A DNA stretch of 64,000 nt from CBDFGN01 sp965247065 (GCA_965247065.1 CBDFGN010000006.1:2170001-2234000), one strand, 5' to 3'. Positions 44,357-54,169 are shown, counted from the first letter of the stretch. Notes: generated by a model not told the origin, from the sequence alone. Numbers and translations: made by a program.

Positions 44357-45127
44357 ATGAAAAGTTTGAAGAGCCGGCTCAAAGAAGGAGAAATTCTTCA
44401 CGGCTGTTGGCTGAACCTGGCCAACACAGTAACTAGCGAAATAGTCGGGCAGGCCGGCTTCGACTGGGTGTTGATCGATCTGGAGCACGGGGTTGGGACC
44501 GAATCTGAGGCCCTGCATCAAATACAGAGCCTGGCTAGCGGGACTGCAATACCCTTATTCAGAGTAGAGAGCAGTGCCCGGCAAAGAGTATATAGGATCC
44601 TGGACCTTGGACCACAGGGAATCATGTTCCCGCAAATACGAAACGAGGTAGAGGCCAAAATTGCGATCCAGGGGATGAAATATGCTCCCGATGGGGGGCG
44701 TGGCATGGCCACTATGACCCGGGCTACCAAATTTGGGAAAAACATCCCGGACTACCTTGAAAACGTGACCAAAGATTTACTTGGAATCATCCAGATCGAG
44801 ACTCCAGAGATACTGAGCCACCTAGATCAAGTGGCACAAGTAGACGGAGTTGACATCCTTTTCGTAGGACCCAATGATCTTTCAATGGGATTGGGAATCT
44901 TCAAGCAGTTCGATAATCCCAAATTCAAGCAGGCGATGGAAGCCACTGCTCAGGCCGCAAATAAAGCGGGTATTTGGTCCGGAATATTACTACAGAGGCT
45001 GGAAGATTATCACTACTATCGAGATCTGGGATTTCAATTCCTGGCCTTCGGCTCAGACGCCGGCTTTGTAAGCTCCGGAGCTAAAAGCGCCGCCGATTCT
45101 CTGAAGGAATACCGGGATCAATCTTAA
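44357..45127 (+). CDS. HpcH/HpaI-family class II aldolase
   Basis: The 256-residue TIM barrel cleaves 2-keto-3-deoxy acids or related hydroxy-keto acids to pyruvate and an aldehyde, with a divalent metal. Motifs are FDWVLIDLEHGVG (metal and base), PLFRVESSARQRVYR, GIMFPQIRN, ATKFGKN, GIIQIETPEIL with the metal-binding glutamate, and VGPNDLSMGLG. This enzyme class ends the oxidative deoxysugar route, so it could act after the dehydrogenase/lactonase pair at 20860-22468. It is some 22 kb away and not in the same unit. Monocistronic. Confidence 0.9.
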   Translation: MKSLKSRLKEGEILHGCWLNLANTVTSEIVGQAGFDWVLIDLEHGVGTESEALHQIQSLASGTAIPLFRVESSARQRVYRILDLGPQGIMFPQIRNEVEAKIAIQGMKYAPDGGRGMATMTRATKFGKNIPDYLENVTKDLLGIIQIETPEILSHLDQVAQVDGVDILFVGPNDLSMGLGIFKQFDNPKFKQAMEATAQAANKAGIWSGILLQRLEDYHYYRDLGFQFLAFGSDAGFVSSGAKSAADSLKEYRDQS

Positions 45128-45272
45128 GGCCGTAGAAGGTACCTCGTACAAATCCAACCCACAGATAAGGTGACAGCATGTGACTTAAGATCTCACCTGA
45201 AAGAGCCAAATTCTAGACTTTCGACCATTCAATTGTCAGTTTTGCATGGGATAAAAAGACCGAATTGAGTAT

Positions 45273-45809
45273 TTGCAACCAAACCTCAAACTACTCGTTT
45301 TGACCGCAATCGATGACCTTGAAATCCTTTTTCGGGAGCACCATGCGGTCCTTACCCGAACAGCCTATTACATACTGAAGGATCAAGAAGTTTCCCGTGA
45401 CCTGGTTCAAGACCTGTTCATCAAGCTTTGGTCGGACAAAGACAAGTTGAGGGATGTGCGGAATTTGAAAGGTTATCTTTTTACCTCCATTCGAAATCTG
45501 AGCCTCAACCACCTGGAAAAAGTTTCCCGGGAAAAGCAACGAAGTGGGTATTTCCTGGAATTAGTGTTTTTGGATGGTTATGACCCGTTTAACGACTCCA
45601 CGGATGGTCTTGCCAAACTGGAAATTGAGATCTCGAAGGCTGTTTCGCAACTACCTACACAATGTCGTCTAATTTTTACCCTTAACAGATTCGAAGGTTT
45701 AACCACTGAGGAGATCGCCCAATACTTCAACCTTTCGAAAAGAACCGTTGAGACCCAGGTTTCGAAGGCTTTGAAAATCCTGAGACAAAAAGTACAAAGT
45801 CCTAGGTAG
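45273..45809 (+). CDS. ECF sigma factor, FecI-like
   Basis: This RNA polymerase sigma factor of about 178 residues has region 2 (about 18-85: LFREHHAVLTRTAYYILKD, SRDLVQDLFIKLW) and region 4 (about 110-175: LPTQCRLIFTLNRFEGLTTE, EIAQYFNLSKRTVETQVS). It would be released by FecR at 46036 and drive the receptor at 47061. The start is uncertain: no in-frame ATG exists, a TTG at 45273 is possible and a TTG at 45297 is an alternative. Sigma, anti-sigma and receptor in this order form a classical cell-surface signalling set. Confidence 0.88.
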   Translation: MQPNLKLLVLTAIDDLEILFREHHAVLTRTAYYILKDQEVSRDLVQDLFIKLWSDKDKLRDVRNLKGYLFTSIRNLSLNHLEKVSREKQRSGYFLELVFLDGYDPFNDSTDGLAKLEIEISKAVSQLPTQCRLIFTLNRFEGLTTEEIAQYFNLSKRTVETQVSKALKILRQKVQSPR

Positions 45810-46035
45810 AGGGTACAAAGTGACCTGGGACGGGAGCAAATAGAATCCGTAGGGGCAGAACCTCCCAGTATACGGCCAATGTTGAGTTGCATTGGCAGCC
45901 GCAAACCGAAAAACGGTAAAACGGACTACGCACAGTCACGAATAACTATAATTCTCTTTAATCAATTTTCAATTTATTCCAAAACCAATACGTGTAAACG
46001 CCGATTTAATTGTCTTAGAGTAAAATACCGGGACT

Positions 46036-47033
46036 ATGAGCCATAAAGAACTGATTGATTTATTAGCCAAACGATTGTCAGGGAACATTTCTCCTGAGGA
46101 ACAGCAAGAATTAAATGGCCTGCTCCAGGATGCGGACACGACCAAGGTCGAGCAGCAGGTCGACCAAATGTGGAGAGACACTGCCAATCTGCGGCCTGGC
46201 TGGAATCTGGACACCCATGCGGAATGGTCAAAACTTAAATCCAGAGTACAGAAAACAGACCAAACCAATCAAGGTTCCGGGAGGCTGATCAATCTGCGAT
46301 TTGGACTTCAAATGGCCGCAGCCATAGTAGTTTTAATCGGGATCGGCGTGGGAGTTTACCTTGGGATCTATACGGAGTCTACCGTTGAATTTCGAACATC
46401 ACAAAATCAAAGAACCCAGGTTATACTTCCAGACGGCTCGCAAGTATGGCTTAATCAGAGTAGCGTGTTATCCTATAGATCTGGATTTGGCGAGCAAGAT
46501 CGGAAGGTTAACCTAATTGGTGAAGCGTTCTTCGAAGTTCAAGGGGATCCTGATCGCCCGTTCAAAGTTATTACAAGAGGTGTCAAGACGGAGGTTCTCG
46601 GCACGTCATTTAATTTGAAGGCTTATGAAGATCTCGCCAGCGTCGTGCTCACTGTTAAATCCGGAACAGTGTCTTTTGCCTCGATCCAGGCCCAGGATCG
46701 CATAAGTATTTTGGAGGCCCAATCGTCGGCCATTTTTAATCGCGCCACCGGTGAAATAACCAAGATAGCCGATAACAATTCCAATTCTACCGCCTGGAGG
46801 AGTAGAAAATTGGAGTTCAATAACACTCGCCTGAAATCAGTTTTGCCTATTCTCGAAGAGTATTTCGGGGTTAAGATCAAAACATCAACTCCAAGAATTC
46901 TGAATTGCCAGATCACCACCAAGTCGATGACCCAACCCTAACCGAAGTGCTGGAGGTAATCTCCATGACACTGAATCTCACCAATAGGATGCAACAGGAT
47001 CAATATATGCTCACTGGATCCGGTTGCGAATAA
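46036..47033 (+). pseudogene. FecR-type anti-sigma factor, frameshifted near its end
   Basis: The frame starts at 46036 with a cytoplasmic part (about 1-88), a membrane helix (about 94-112: AAIVVLIGIGVGVYLGIY), the FecR beta domain (TQVILPDGSQVWLNQSSVL, EAFFEVQGD, VLGTSFNLKAY) and a C-terminal STN-contact domain. It stops early at 46941 after ITTKSMTQP. One base earlier the frame continues as FDDPTLTEVLEVISMTLNLT and MLTGSGCE to a stop at 47033. So a one-base deletion lies at about 46923. The C-terminal tail, which in FecR-like proteins contacts the receptor's signalling domain, is lost. This may uncouple sensing, unless it is an assembly error. Confidence 0.78.
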
Positions 47034-47060
47034 GTCATTAAGTCAAAAACTCAAAACAAA

Positions 47061-49640
47061 ATGAATCGCAAGCCTTTACTCCTTTTTAGTTGCCTATTGA
47101 TCTTGACGAACAGTTGGGCCCAGTCGGTTTTGGATAGATCTCTGACCCTCTCCTATTCAGATGTTCCACTTGAAGAGATTTTATCGGATTTGGAGCAATC
47201 GGAGGGAATCAAATTCTCCTATAGCCCCAGCCTAATACCTGTGCAGGAAAAAATTAGCATCGAAGTTGTTGATGCTACTCTGGCCCAAACTCTGGATCAA
47301 CTATTTGAAACATTCCCAGTAAAATACGTGGCCATGGACTCTCGGATAATCCTGAAATATGCTGAATTGGAGCAGACAGTAAGAGGAACCGTCAAGGACA
47401 GGGATAGCCAATCTCCGGTGATTGGTGCAAATCTAGTTGTGGTGAACAGTGATCCGCTGATTGGAGCGAGTACGGATCTCAACGGCAAATTCAGAATAGA
47501 GAATGTACCAGTGGGGCGGTATATCCTGAGGGTCAATTACTTGGGATATGAAAGCCTGGAATTTCCGATACTGGTGGGCACTGGCAAGGAAACTGTTCTG
47601 AACCTGGGGGTGGTTGAATCGGTGGTAAAAATGCGGGAACTGGTGATTAAATCCACTGCTCCTGGTGCCCAACCGGTCAATGATCTGGCCGTAGTAAGCG
47701 CACGCTCTTTTACTCCGGAAGAAACCAAAAGATATGCGGCCGGAATTGGTGATCCAGCAAGGCTTGCCCTGGCCTACCCTGGAGTTACTGTTGGCGAGGA
47801 TGGCACTAATGAAATTATCATACGAGGGAACTCACCTCGCGGCTTGCTCTGGCGCCTGGAAGGGGTAGAAATCCCTAGTCCAAATCATTTTTCAGCTGAG
47901 GGAGCTTCCAGCGGAGGAATTAGCATGCTTAATACTAACGTAATGTCCCGATCTGATTTCTTCACCGGAGCGTTTCCGGCCCAGTATGGAAACGCGCTAT
48001 CAGGAGCTTTTGACATTTTCTTTAAGAAAGGTAATAACGAGAAGCGAGAGCACACTTTTCAAGCCGGGTTCCTGGGACTGGAATTAGCTACTGAAGGGCC
48101 TTTCAAAAAGGGGGGAGAATCTTCCTATGTATTAAATTATCGATATTCTACCCTAGCGGTGCTGGATAAATTGGGGCTGCCAGTCCAAGAGGAGGGCGAA
48201 AGTAACGTTTTCCAGGATCTCGCTTTCAAAATGTACCTCCCAACCAGGAAATTCGGGAATTTCACGGTCTTCGGAATGGGTGGCGCAAGTGAATTCAAAG
48301 CCGTTACAAACAATTTCTTTGAACTGGAGACCTACGATATGGGAGTTGTTGGAGTGACCAATCAATATCCAATCAACTCTTCCACCTTCGTAAAGACCAC
48401 AGTATCCTGGACCGGCAGCCGCACCAAGGATGATATTATTTATGAATTCCAGACTGATACTAGCCAGGTCCAAACTATATCCACCTTCAAAAAAAGCTTT
48501 GCTGCTGTTTCGTCTTCTGTTTTCAAGAAAGTCAATGCCCAGCACTTTCTGGAGGGAGGTCTTATTTACCGCGGCCTCGGGTACAACTATTCCAGCGCAA
48601 CTACGAATTCTTTTAATACTGAGCCCTTCACAGATTTTGAGAGATTCAACGACGAAGGAAATTCCGCGTCTATACAGGCCTACGGAACCTGGAAATACCG
48701 TATGGCCGACAATCTGTCTCTGATTACAGGCCTGCATACGATGCATTTTCGGTTTAATAGCGAGACTTCAGTGGAGCCGAGAGCGGGGCTCAAATGGCAA
48801 TTCACACCTACTCAATCCTTCAATGCCGGCTTCGGATACCACAGCAGGATTGAGTCACTTGAGTACTACTTGGGTAATTTTATCAATCCCGACGGAAGCA
48901 CAACCCAACACAACCGTGGCCTGGCTTTGACCAAGGCCCGTCATTATGTTCTGGGATATCAACAGCAGTTAACTGCTAAGACCTTTCTCCGCCTTGAAGG
49001 ATATTATCAAGACCTCTATGACGTACCTGTCCTAGCCGATGTTGAAGCCCCCCCGTTTGCTTCCATTCTTTTCTCCGATGACTATACGGTTGACCCAGTC
49101 ACTAACAACGGTATCGGTCAGAATTACGGGATTGAAGTGTCCCTGGAAAGATCTTTCGCTAACGATTATTATTTTCTGATAAATGCGGCCGTGTTTGAAT
49201 CCAAGTATACTGCCCAAGATGGAATTGAGAGGAATACTCCTTACAACGGTCATTTCAATTCCAACATGGTGGCTGGTAAGGAATTCAGGGTTGGCCGGGC
49301 CGCTAAGAACAATATCGTGGGCATTAACATTAAAAGTCTGTGGGCTGGTGGAAAGCGGTACTCCCCGATCGACCTGGAGGCCTCGATTGAGGAAGGACAA
49401 ACCGTTCGTGACCTCAGCAATGCCTTTGAATCACAATATCCGAATTACTTCCGGCTCGATTTACAGCTCAACTATCGCAAGAATAAGCCCAAGATCACTA
49501 CCGAATGGCGACTGGACATCCAGAATCTGACCAATCGGGAGAACATCTTTTTCGCCTTTTACGATTCGAATTCCCAATCTATCCAGTACGAATACCAGTT
49601 AAGCTTAATCCCGGTTTTGAGCTACCGGATCGAGTTCTGA
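47061..49640 (+). CDS. TonB-dependent receptor with STN signalling domain (FecA-like)
   Basis: The 859-residue outer-membrane receptor has a signal peptide (about 1-21). The STN domain is at about 22-95 (LTLSYSDVPLEEILSDLEQS, FSYSPSLIPVQEKIS), and the carboxypeptidase-regulatory-like domain at about 100-190 (VRGTVKDRDSQSPVIGANLV, GASTDLNGKFRI). The plug (about 200-320, IIIRGNSPRGLLWRLEGV) and a barrel ending IPVLSYRIEF follow. The STN domain is the mark of receptors that signal to FecR and a sigma factor, and both precede it. Ligand unknown; uptake of a glycan or siderophore fragment are possibilities. Confidence 0.93.
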   Translation: MNRKPLLLFSCLLILTNSWAQSVLDRSLTLSYSDVPLEEILSDLEQSEGIKFSYSPSLIPVQEKISIEVVDATLAQTLDQLFETFPVKYVAMDSRIILKYAELEQTVRGTVKDRDSQSPVIGANLVVVNSDPLIGASTDLNGKFRIENVPVGRYILRVNYLGYESLEFPILVGTGKETVLNLGVVESVVKMRELVIKSTAPGAQPVNDLAVVSARSFTPEETKRYAAGIGDPARLALAYPGVTVGEDGTNEIIIRGNSPRGLLWRLEGVEIPSPNHFSAEGASSGGISMLNTNVMSRSDFFTGAFPAQYGNALSGAFDIFFKKGNNEKREHTFQAGFLGLELATEGPFKKGGESSYVLNYRYSTLAVLDKLGLPVQEEGESNVFQDLAFKMYLPTRKFGNFTVFGMGGASEFKAVTNNFFELETYDMGVVGVTNQYPINSSTFVKTTVSWTGSRTKDDIIYEFQTDTSQVQTISTFKKSFAAVSSSVFKKVNAQHFLEGGLIYRGLGYNYSSATTNSFNTEPFTDFERFNDEGNSASIQAYGTWKYRMADNLSLITGLHTMHFRFNSETSVEPRAGLKWQFTPTQSFNAGFGYHSRIESLEYYLGNFINPDGSTTQHNRGLALTKARHYVLGYQQQLTAKTFLRLEGYYQDLYDVPVLADVEAPPFASILFSDDYTVDPVTNNGIGQNYGIEVSLERSFANDYYFLINAAVFESKYTAQDGIERNTPYNGHFNSNMVAGKEFRVGRAAKNNIVGINIKSLWAGGKRYSPIDLEASIEEGQTVRDLSNAFESQYPNYFRLDLQLNYRKNKPKITTEWRLDIQNLTNRENIFFAFYDSNSQSIQYEYQLSLIPVLSYRIEF

Positions 49641-49680
49641 CCAGACTAGATTTTCTCATCGGCCGTTCGTCCTTGTTTCT

Positions 49681-49706
49681 TGTGTGGTTTAGCTCCAAAC
49701 CACACA
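49681..49706. repeat. 10-bp inverted repeat after the receptor gene
   Basis: tgtgtggttt (49681-49690) and aaaccacaca (49697-49706) form a perfect stem with a 6-nt loop. No T-tract follows on either strand, so an intrinsic terminator is not assured. Confidence 0.4.
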
Positions 49707-49784
49707 GCAAGGGGACATTTAATTGAGGTCTAAGAGCCAAACATTAAACCTTGAACTTTATAACTTTGAACTCCCGTAAGGGCA

Positions 49785-49859
49785 GGCCCTGTAGTACAAT
49801 GGATAGTATGTGGGTTTCCGGAACCTAAGATCCAGGTTCGACTCCTGGTGGGGCTACCA
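49785..49859 (+). tRNA. tRNA-Arg (anticodon CCG), CCA encoded
   Basis: The 75 nt fold as a cloverleaf. The acceptor arm begins ggccctg and closes with tggggct plus a, cca. The D-stem is gtac/gtat, and the anticodon stem is tgggt/accta with the 7-nt loop ttccgga, so the anticodon is ccg. The T-arm is ccagg-ttcgact-cctgg. The anticodon decodes CGG. The three terminal bases CCA are genome-encoded at 49857-49859. It lies between a receptor gene and an IS3 element. Confidence 0.93.
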
Positions 49860-49976
49860 GACTGAATTGGACCTCGTCCCACTTCACGGATTTTAGAATA
49901 TCGAATAATGAACACCGATTGTTGAGGTGTGTACGTCCCTGATATAGGTTGACCACTTTTTAAACGATCGACTTAT

Positions 49977-50375
49977 ATGAAAGCAACCCAAAAAGCCATT
50001 CGAAAGAAGCGAGTATTCAGTGATGAATTGAAGCGGGCCATTGTTACGGAATTTGAAAGTGGAAAGTACAGTGTCCCTCAACTGGAGAAACTTCATGGGA
50101 TCAACAACGCGAACATTTACCGTTGGATCTACAAATTCTCTACCTTTAACGAGAGAGGCTATCGAATTCTGGAGATGAAAAAAAGCACTACATCAAAGGT
50201 TAACGATTTAGAAAAACGGATTAAGGAGTTGGAACGTGTGGTAGGTCAAAAACAGATCAAGATTGATTATTACGAAAAGATGATCGATCTGGCCAAGGAG
50301 GAATTGGATATCGATCTGAAAAAAAACTTCGACACCCCACAATCAACTGGTTCCGGAAAAACCAAAGGAAAGTAA
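49977..50375 (+). CDS. IS3-family transposase orfA (DNA-binding subunit)
   Basis: The 132-residue product begins with a helix-turn-helix of the IS3/IS911 type (KRAIVTEFESGKYSVPQLEK, LHGINNANIYRWIYKF) and continues with a leucine-zipper-like coil (VNDLEKRIKELERVVGQKQI). It is expected to bind the terminal repeats and can be joined to orfB by a -1 ribosomal frameshift. The frame of orfB is open across the 8-bp gap, consistent with such a fusion, but no obvious slippery site was identified. Confidence 0.88.
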   Translation: MKATQKAIRKKRVFSDELKRAIVTEFESGKYSVPQLEKLHGINNANIYRWIYKFSTFNERGYRILEMKKSTTSKVNDLEKRIKELERVVGQKQIKIDYYEKMIDLAKEELDIDLKKNFDTPQSTGSGKTKGK

Positions 50376-50383
50376 ATTTCTCG

Positions 50384-51235
50384 ATGAATCAGCTCTATCG
50401 TGCCATAGGAATCAGCAAACAGGCAATACATCAGTATGCAACCAGGCAAGCTGTCTTTGATCAAAAGGTAGAACAGCTGGTCCTGGAAGCTGATGGGATA
50501 CGCCAGGAACATCCTGGTTGTGGGGTGGAAAAAATGTACCGGACCTTAAAACCCGGATTTATCGGCAGAGATCGCTTTGTAGACCTTTTAATGAGTCTTG
50601 GTTACCGTTTGAGAAGAGCCAAGAACTATAAACGAACTACCCGGGCTTCGAAGCTTTATTATCCAAACCTGATCAAAGGATTTGAACTAACGTCTCCTTC
50701 AACGGTCTGGCAATCAGACATCACCTTCATAGAAGTGGGAAACCGGTTTTATTACGGGGTCTTTATTCTGGATGTCTATACCCGAAAAATAGTAGGCTAC
50801 CAGGTATCGGATCATATGCGGGCTACAGCGAACGTAAAGGCATTGCTCATTGCCTTGAAAGATCATCCCCCTCCCCGGATCCATCATTCCGACAGAGGAG
50901 GTCAATACATCTACGAAGAATATGTAGACCTACTAAAATCCAACCGATGTGATATCAGCATGGGGCTAACCGCTCAGGATAATGCGTATGCAGAGCGCTT
51001 TCACAGGACCTTGAAAGAAGAATATTTGCATTACTGGAAGCCGACCAATTTCTATCAACTGAAAAGGTATGTCAAAAGAGCGGTTGACCATTATAATCAA
51101 AAAAGAACCCATGAAAACTTAAACGATGTTTCACCCATGGATTTTGAAAAGGACTGGTCCTTGTTGCCAATTAACCGAAGACCTTCATTGTCCATATTTA
51201 ATGATGAATTATTAACCAAAAGTGGTCAACACTAA
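50384..51235 (+). CDS. IS3-family transposase orfB (DDE integrase core)
   Basis: This 283-residue rve-type catalytic subunit has D112 in QSDITFIEV, D170 in HHSDRGGQYI and E204 in DNAYAERFHRTLKEEYL, with an N-terminal HTH_21-like region (about 30-90). The C-terminal NQKRTHENLNDVSPMDF is the usual IS3 tail. All three catalytic acids are present and the frame is unbroken, so it could be active. The stop lies 6 bp before the right end of the element. Confidence 0.92.
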   Translation: MNQLYRAIGISKQAIHQYATRQAVFDQKVEQLVLEADGIRQEHPGCGVEKMYRTLKPGFIGRDRFVDLLMSLGYRLRRAKNYKRTTRASKLYYPNLIKGFELTSPSTVWQSDITFIEVGNRFYYGVFILDVYTRKIVGYQVSDHMRATANVKALLIALKDHPPPRIHHSDRGGQYIYEEYVDLLKSNRCDISMGLTAQDNAYAERFHRTLKEEYLHYWKPTNFYQLKRYVKRAVDHYNQKRTHENLNDVSPMDFEKDWSLLPINRRPSLSIFNDELLTKSGQH

Positions 51236-51238
51236 TCA

Positions 51239-52332
51239 GGGATCTTCAGATCACTTGTCGGATCAACGGTTACCATGTCATTACTTACCGTCACCGCCAG
51301 AGAGGTAACGTCTAACACTTCGACATCAGAATTATCACTTAATTTCTTGATCGTGATATTCCCAGCTCCAGCCTGAACGGATTCATCAAAATCAATGACC
51401 AAATTGGCGGCGACCGACACATTGGCTGTTTCATCCATCGGCGAAAGCGCGGATATTACGGGATCCGTGAGATCGACCGTCGTAAAATTCCAGGTGGTAT
51501 TATCTGAAATCCCGGCAAAGGTATTTCCAGCCAGATCCTCTATGGCAGTATTATCAATTTGCACATATAGATCCTCATCATCAGGGAGGTCGCTGCTCGG
51601 ATTGACAGTCACTATCGCATTGCTGACTGTCACCGCCGGAGAAGCAACGTCTATTGCTTCCACCTCAGAATCATCACTGGATTTTTTGATGGTAATATTC
51701 CCAGAACCGGTTTGAATATTTTCATCAAAGGTGACCTCCAGATTAGTGCTCACAGCAACGTTCATCGCCCCGTCCAATGGCGTTAGCATCGTTGTCTCCG
51801 GGTCTTTCCAGAATATCAACCCAAAGTCAGTTCCTGATCCGGTAAAATCGTAGGGAGAACTGACGGGGACCGCTTGTCCCGATCCCCAAATCCCTTTGGC
51901 AATTGCCACGCTGGTTCGGCCCACACCGTCACTAGTATTTATCCATTTTACAAAATCATCCATGGCGCTAGTGTTGGCAAACGAGTTCGTGTTATAAAGG
52001 CCTAAATCGGCACCTGCCTCGTCCAAACCGGTTAAACCACCTCCCGCCCCGGTGAATGAAAGAGTAACCGTGGCACCAGCGGCCAGATTAAGGCTGCCGC
52101 TCGTAACTGTTAGATTCGTGTTGTTACTTAATTGAGCGTACCTGATTAGCGAGCAGAACCAGTAGGATGAGATATCAATGGTCATATCGCCGAAATTCTT
52201 GATAGTAACTTCCTCGGTTAAGGCGTTAACCTGCAAAAGCCTTGGGATCCCTTGAGATCGAGCTGTGTTGATACTTACCATGGCAAGAAGGAAAGCCAAT
52301 AATAAGTAGTAGTGCGTATTTTGCGATTTCAT
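51239..52332 (-). pseudogene. exported adhesin-like protein with Ig-like repeats, truncated by IS3
   Basis: The frame starts at 52332 with a signal peptide (about 1-27). A first domain (about 28-175) contains SQGIPRLLQVNALTEEVTIK, FGDMTIDISSYWFCSLIRYA and WKDPETTMLTPLDG. Ig-like big-domain repeats follow: VTFDENIQTGSGNITIKKSS, VTVSNAIVTVNPSSDLPDDE, then a second copy starting ISALSPMDETANVSVAANL. The second repeat is cut at about residue 360 by the IS3 right end, which adds four residues and a stop. Such proteins are surface adhesins or cell-wall components. No remainder of the gene is found on the far side of the element. Confidence 0.85.
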
Positions 52333-52753
52333 ATTGTCCAGAGTCCGATGATCTTAATGACCCTAAAAGCATCCCTAAAAGCATTAGGAGTCAACATGAG
52401 TTGCAGCCCGGCGTGAGAGAGAATTAGGAGTGGTAGATACCTAAGAAACATAAAAAATACCAACAATGTTTCAATTCCAATCCTCGTTTCCTGGTTCTGG
52501 ATATGATATGGTTACCCGAGTTTATTTGGGTTGCAGGTTTCTAGATCGTAGTCTCAAAACCCTGCGTTCTCAAGTAGTGCTTCTAGCAATACTAAAAAGG
52601 TTGAAAATTGAGTATTGAATAAATAAGATTCGAGATGGAAATTCAGCCATCACATCATTATACTCTTGACTCCCGGTCTCTGGTAAGCTGTCAAGCTGAT
52701 CCATGATAAGAGCCGATAAGCTGACAGCCTGATCCCCGAATAGCTCTCCGTAT
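52333..52753. other. 421-bp intergenic region with a short direct repeat
   Basis: It lies between the truncated adhesin and gdh. Two adjacent copies of ccctaaaagcat occur at about 52360-52384. No gene or hairpin is evident. Confidence 0.45.
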
Positions 52754-54169
52754 TTACGGAAAGATACCCAGCTCCATATAGTTCAATGCGATCTTGTCAA
52801 TTGCGTCGGCAAAGGCGGCGGTTCTCAGGTCGGGGATTTTCTTCTCATTCTTTAACTCAGTGATTTCCCAGTATGACTTGATCATGATGTCCTCCAAACC
52901 CGACCGTACCAAATCGGCCTCGCTGGCACCCATGATCAAATTCTGGCGCATCTTGAAATTTAAATTGGTATCGCTGGTCTCCTCCATAGCTTCTACGAGG
53001 CGTTCATTGTTGAGCTGATTGTATCGTTTGGTAATCTTGCCAAAAGAAACCCTCGAAATATTTTTGAGCCATTCAAAGTAGGAAACGGTCACGCCCCCAG
53101 CATTTAAGTACAGGTCAGGAATCACTAGGGCTCCTTTTTTCAAAAGTATTTTTTCAGCTTCCGCAGTAACCGGGCCGTTGGCGGCCTCCGCTATGATCTT
53201 TGCCTTGACATTCTTGGCATTGAGGCCTGTGATCTGATTTTCCAGGGCCGCGGGAACCAAAATATCGCAATCGTATTCTAACAAATCGTTACCATTCTCG
53301 ATATTTTGGCAATCTGGGAATCCCAAAACTGAGCCGGTCTCCTTCCGGTGCTCCAGCAACTCCTCCACCTCAATCCCTGCCGGGTTATAGACACCTCCCT
53401 CGCGCTCCGCAATACCCACAACCACTGCTCCATCCTTCTGGAGAAAGTTGGCGGCATGATATCCCACGTTACCAAGGCCTTGCACAATGATCTTCTTACC
53501 GCTAAGCCCTAAAGGCAGATCCAGACGGTTCATGTCGCCCATTACATTAACAGCCTCACGCAGGCCAAAATACACACCCATTCCAGTAGCCTCAGTCCTT
53601 CCCCTAATGCCATGTTGAGAAATGGGTTTGCCGGTTACGCAACCAAGACCGTTGACTTCATTCTGATTAAAGGTGTTGTACGTATCTGCTATCCAGGCCA
53701 TTTCCCGAGAACCGGTCCCATAATCTGGAGCCGGGACATCCAGGGCTGGACCAATAAAGTTCTTTTTGATCAGCTCGGAAGTATACCTCCTGGTAATATT
53801 TTCCAGCTCCTCAATTGAATAATCCGAGGGCTCAATTCTTACACCTCCTTTTGCGCCCCCAAACGGCACGTTTACCAGGGCACATTTGAAAGTCATCAGG
53901 GAGGCCAAAGCCGATACCTCGTCCTCAGAGACGAAGGAGCTATATCTGATACCTCCTTTTGAGGGTACCTTATGGTGAGAGTGTTGCACCCGGTAGGCCT
54001 CTATGACCTCGTACCTACCCTTTCCTTTTCGGATAGGAAAATTGAAGCGATAGATACTGTTGGGGGTTTTTATTTGACTTATTAGTCCTTTAGGATGATC
54101 GGTGAATTTGGCTGCCCGATCTACGCTGTCACTAACCTCCTTAAAGAATTTGAAGTTGCTTACGGTCAT
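52754..54169 (-). CDS. gdhA: glutamate dehydrogenase (Glu/Leu/Phe/Val dehydrogenase family)
   Basis: The 471-residue enzyme interconverts glutamate and 2-oxoglutarate with ammonia. The substrate domain has SKGGIRYSSFVSEDEVSALA, MTFKCALVNVPFGGAKGGVR with the catalytic lysine, and VPAPDYGTGSREMAWI with the catalytic aspartate. The Rossmann part has IIVQGLGNVGYHAANFLQKD and AAGPVTAEAEK-type residues near ANGPVTAEA. ENQITGLNAKNVKAKIIAEA is also typical. The length is longer than many GDHs but within the Bacteroidota range. It is on the same strand as the serine-biosynthesis fusion upstream, about 80 bp away, so they may share nitrogen control. Confidence 0.9.
   Translation of the reverse strand: MTVSNFKFFKEVSDSVDRAAKFTDHPKGLISQIKTPNSIYRFNFPIRKGKGRYEVIEAYRVQHSHHKVPSKGGIRYSSFVSEDEVSALASLMTFKCALVNVPFGGAKGGVRIEPSDYSIEELENITRRYTSELIKKNFIGPALDVPAPDYGTGSREMAWIADTYNTFNQNEVNGLGCVTGKPISQHGIRGRTEATGMGVYFGLREAVNVMGDMNRLDLPLGLSGKKIIVQGLGNVGYHAANFLQKDGAVVVGIAEREGGVYNPAGIEVEELLEHRKETGSVLGFPDCQNIENGNDLLEYDCDILVPAALENQITGLNAKNVKAKIIAEAANGPVTAEAEKILLKKGALVIPDLYLNAGGVTVSYFEWLKNISRVSFGKITKRYNQLNNERLVEAMEETSDTNLNFKMRQNLIMGASEADLVRSGLEDIMIKSYWEITELKNEKKIPDLRTAAFADAIDKIALNYMELGIFP

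Larger units (their letters stand above)
49937..51241 (+). mobile_element. IS3-family element (IS3-type orfA/orfB)
   Basis: Imperfect terminal inverted repeats start ccctgatataggttgacc at the left (from 49937) and end ctaatcaggg at the right (to 51241). The right end read on the other strand begins ccctgattagtgttgacc. The element is about 1.3 kb and carries overlapping-frame orfA and orfB. Flanking bases show no clear duplication. It ends inside the adhesin gene, whose remaining part is absent, so a deletion accompanied or followed insertion. Confidence 0.8.

Noticed and set aside
49681..49706. Receptor terminator
   Set aside because: The stem is perfect but has no following T-tract on either strand; kept only as an inverted repeat.
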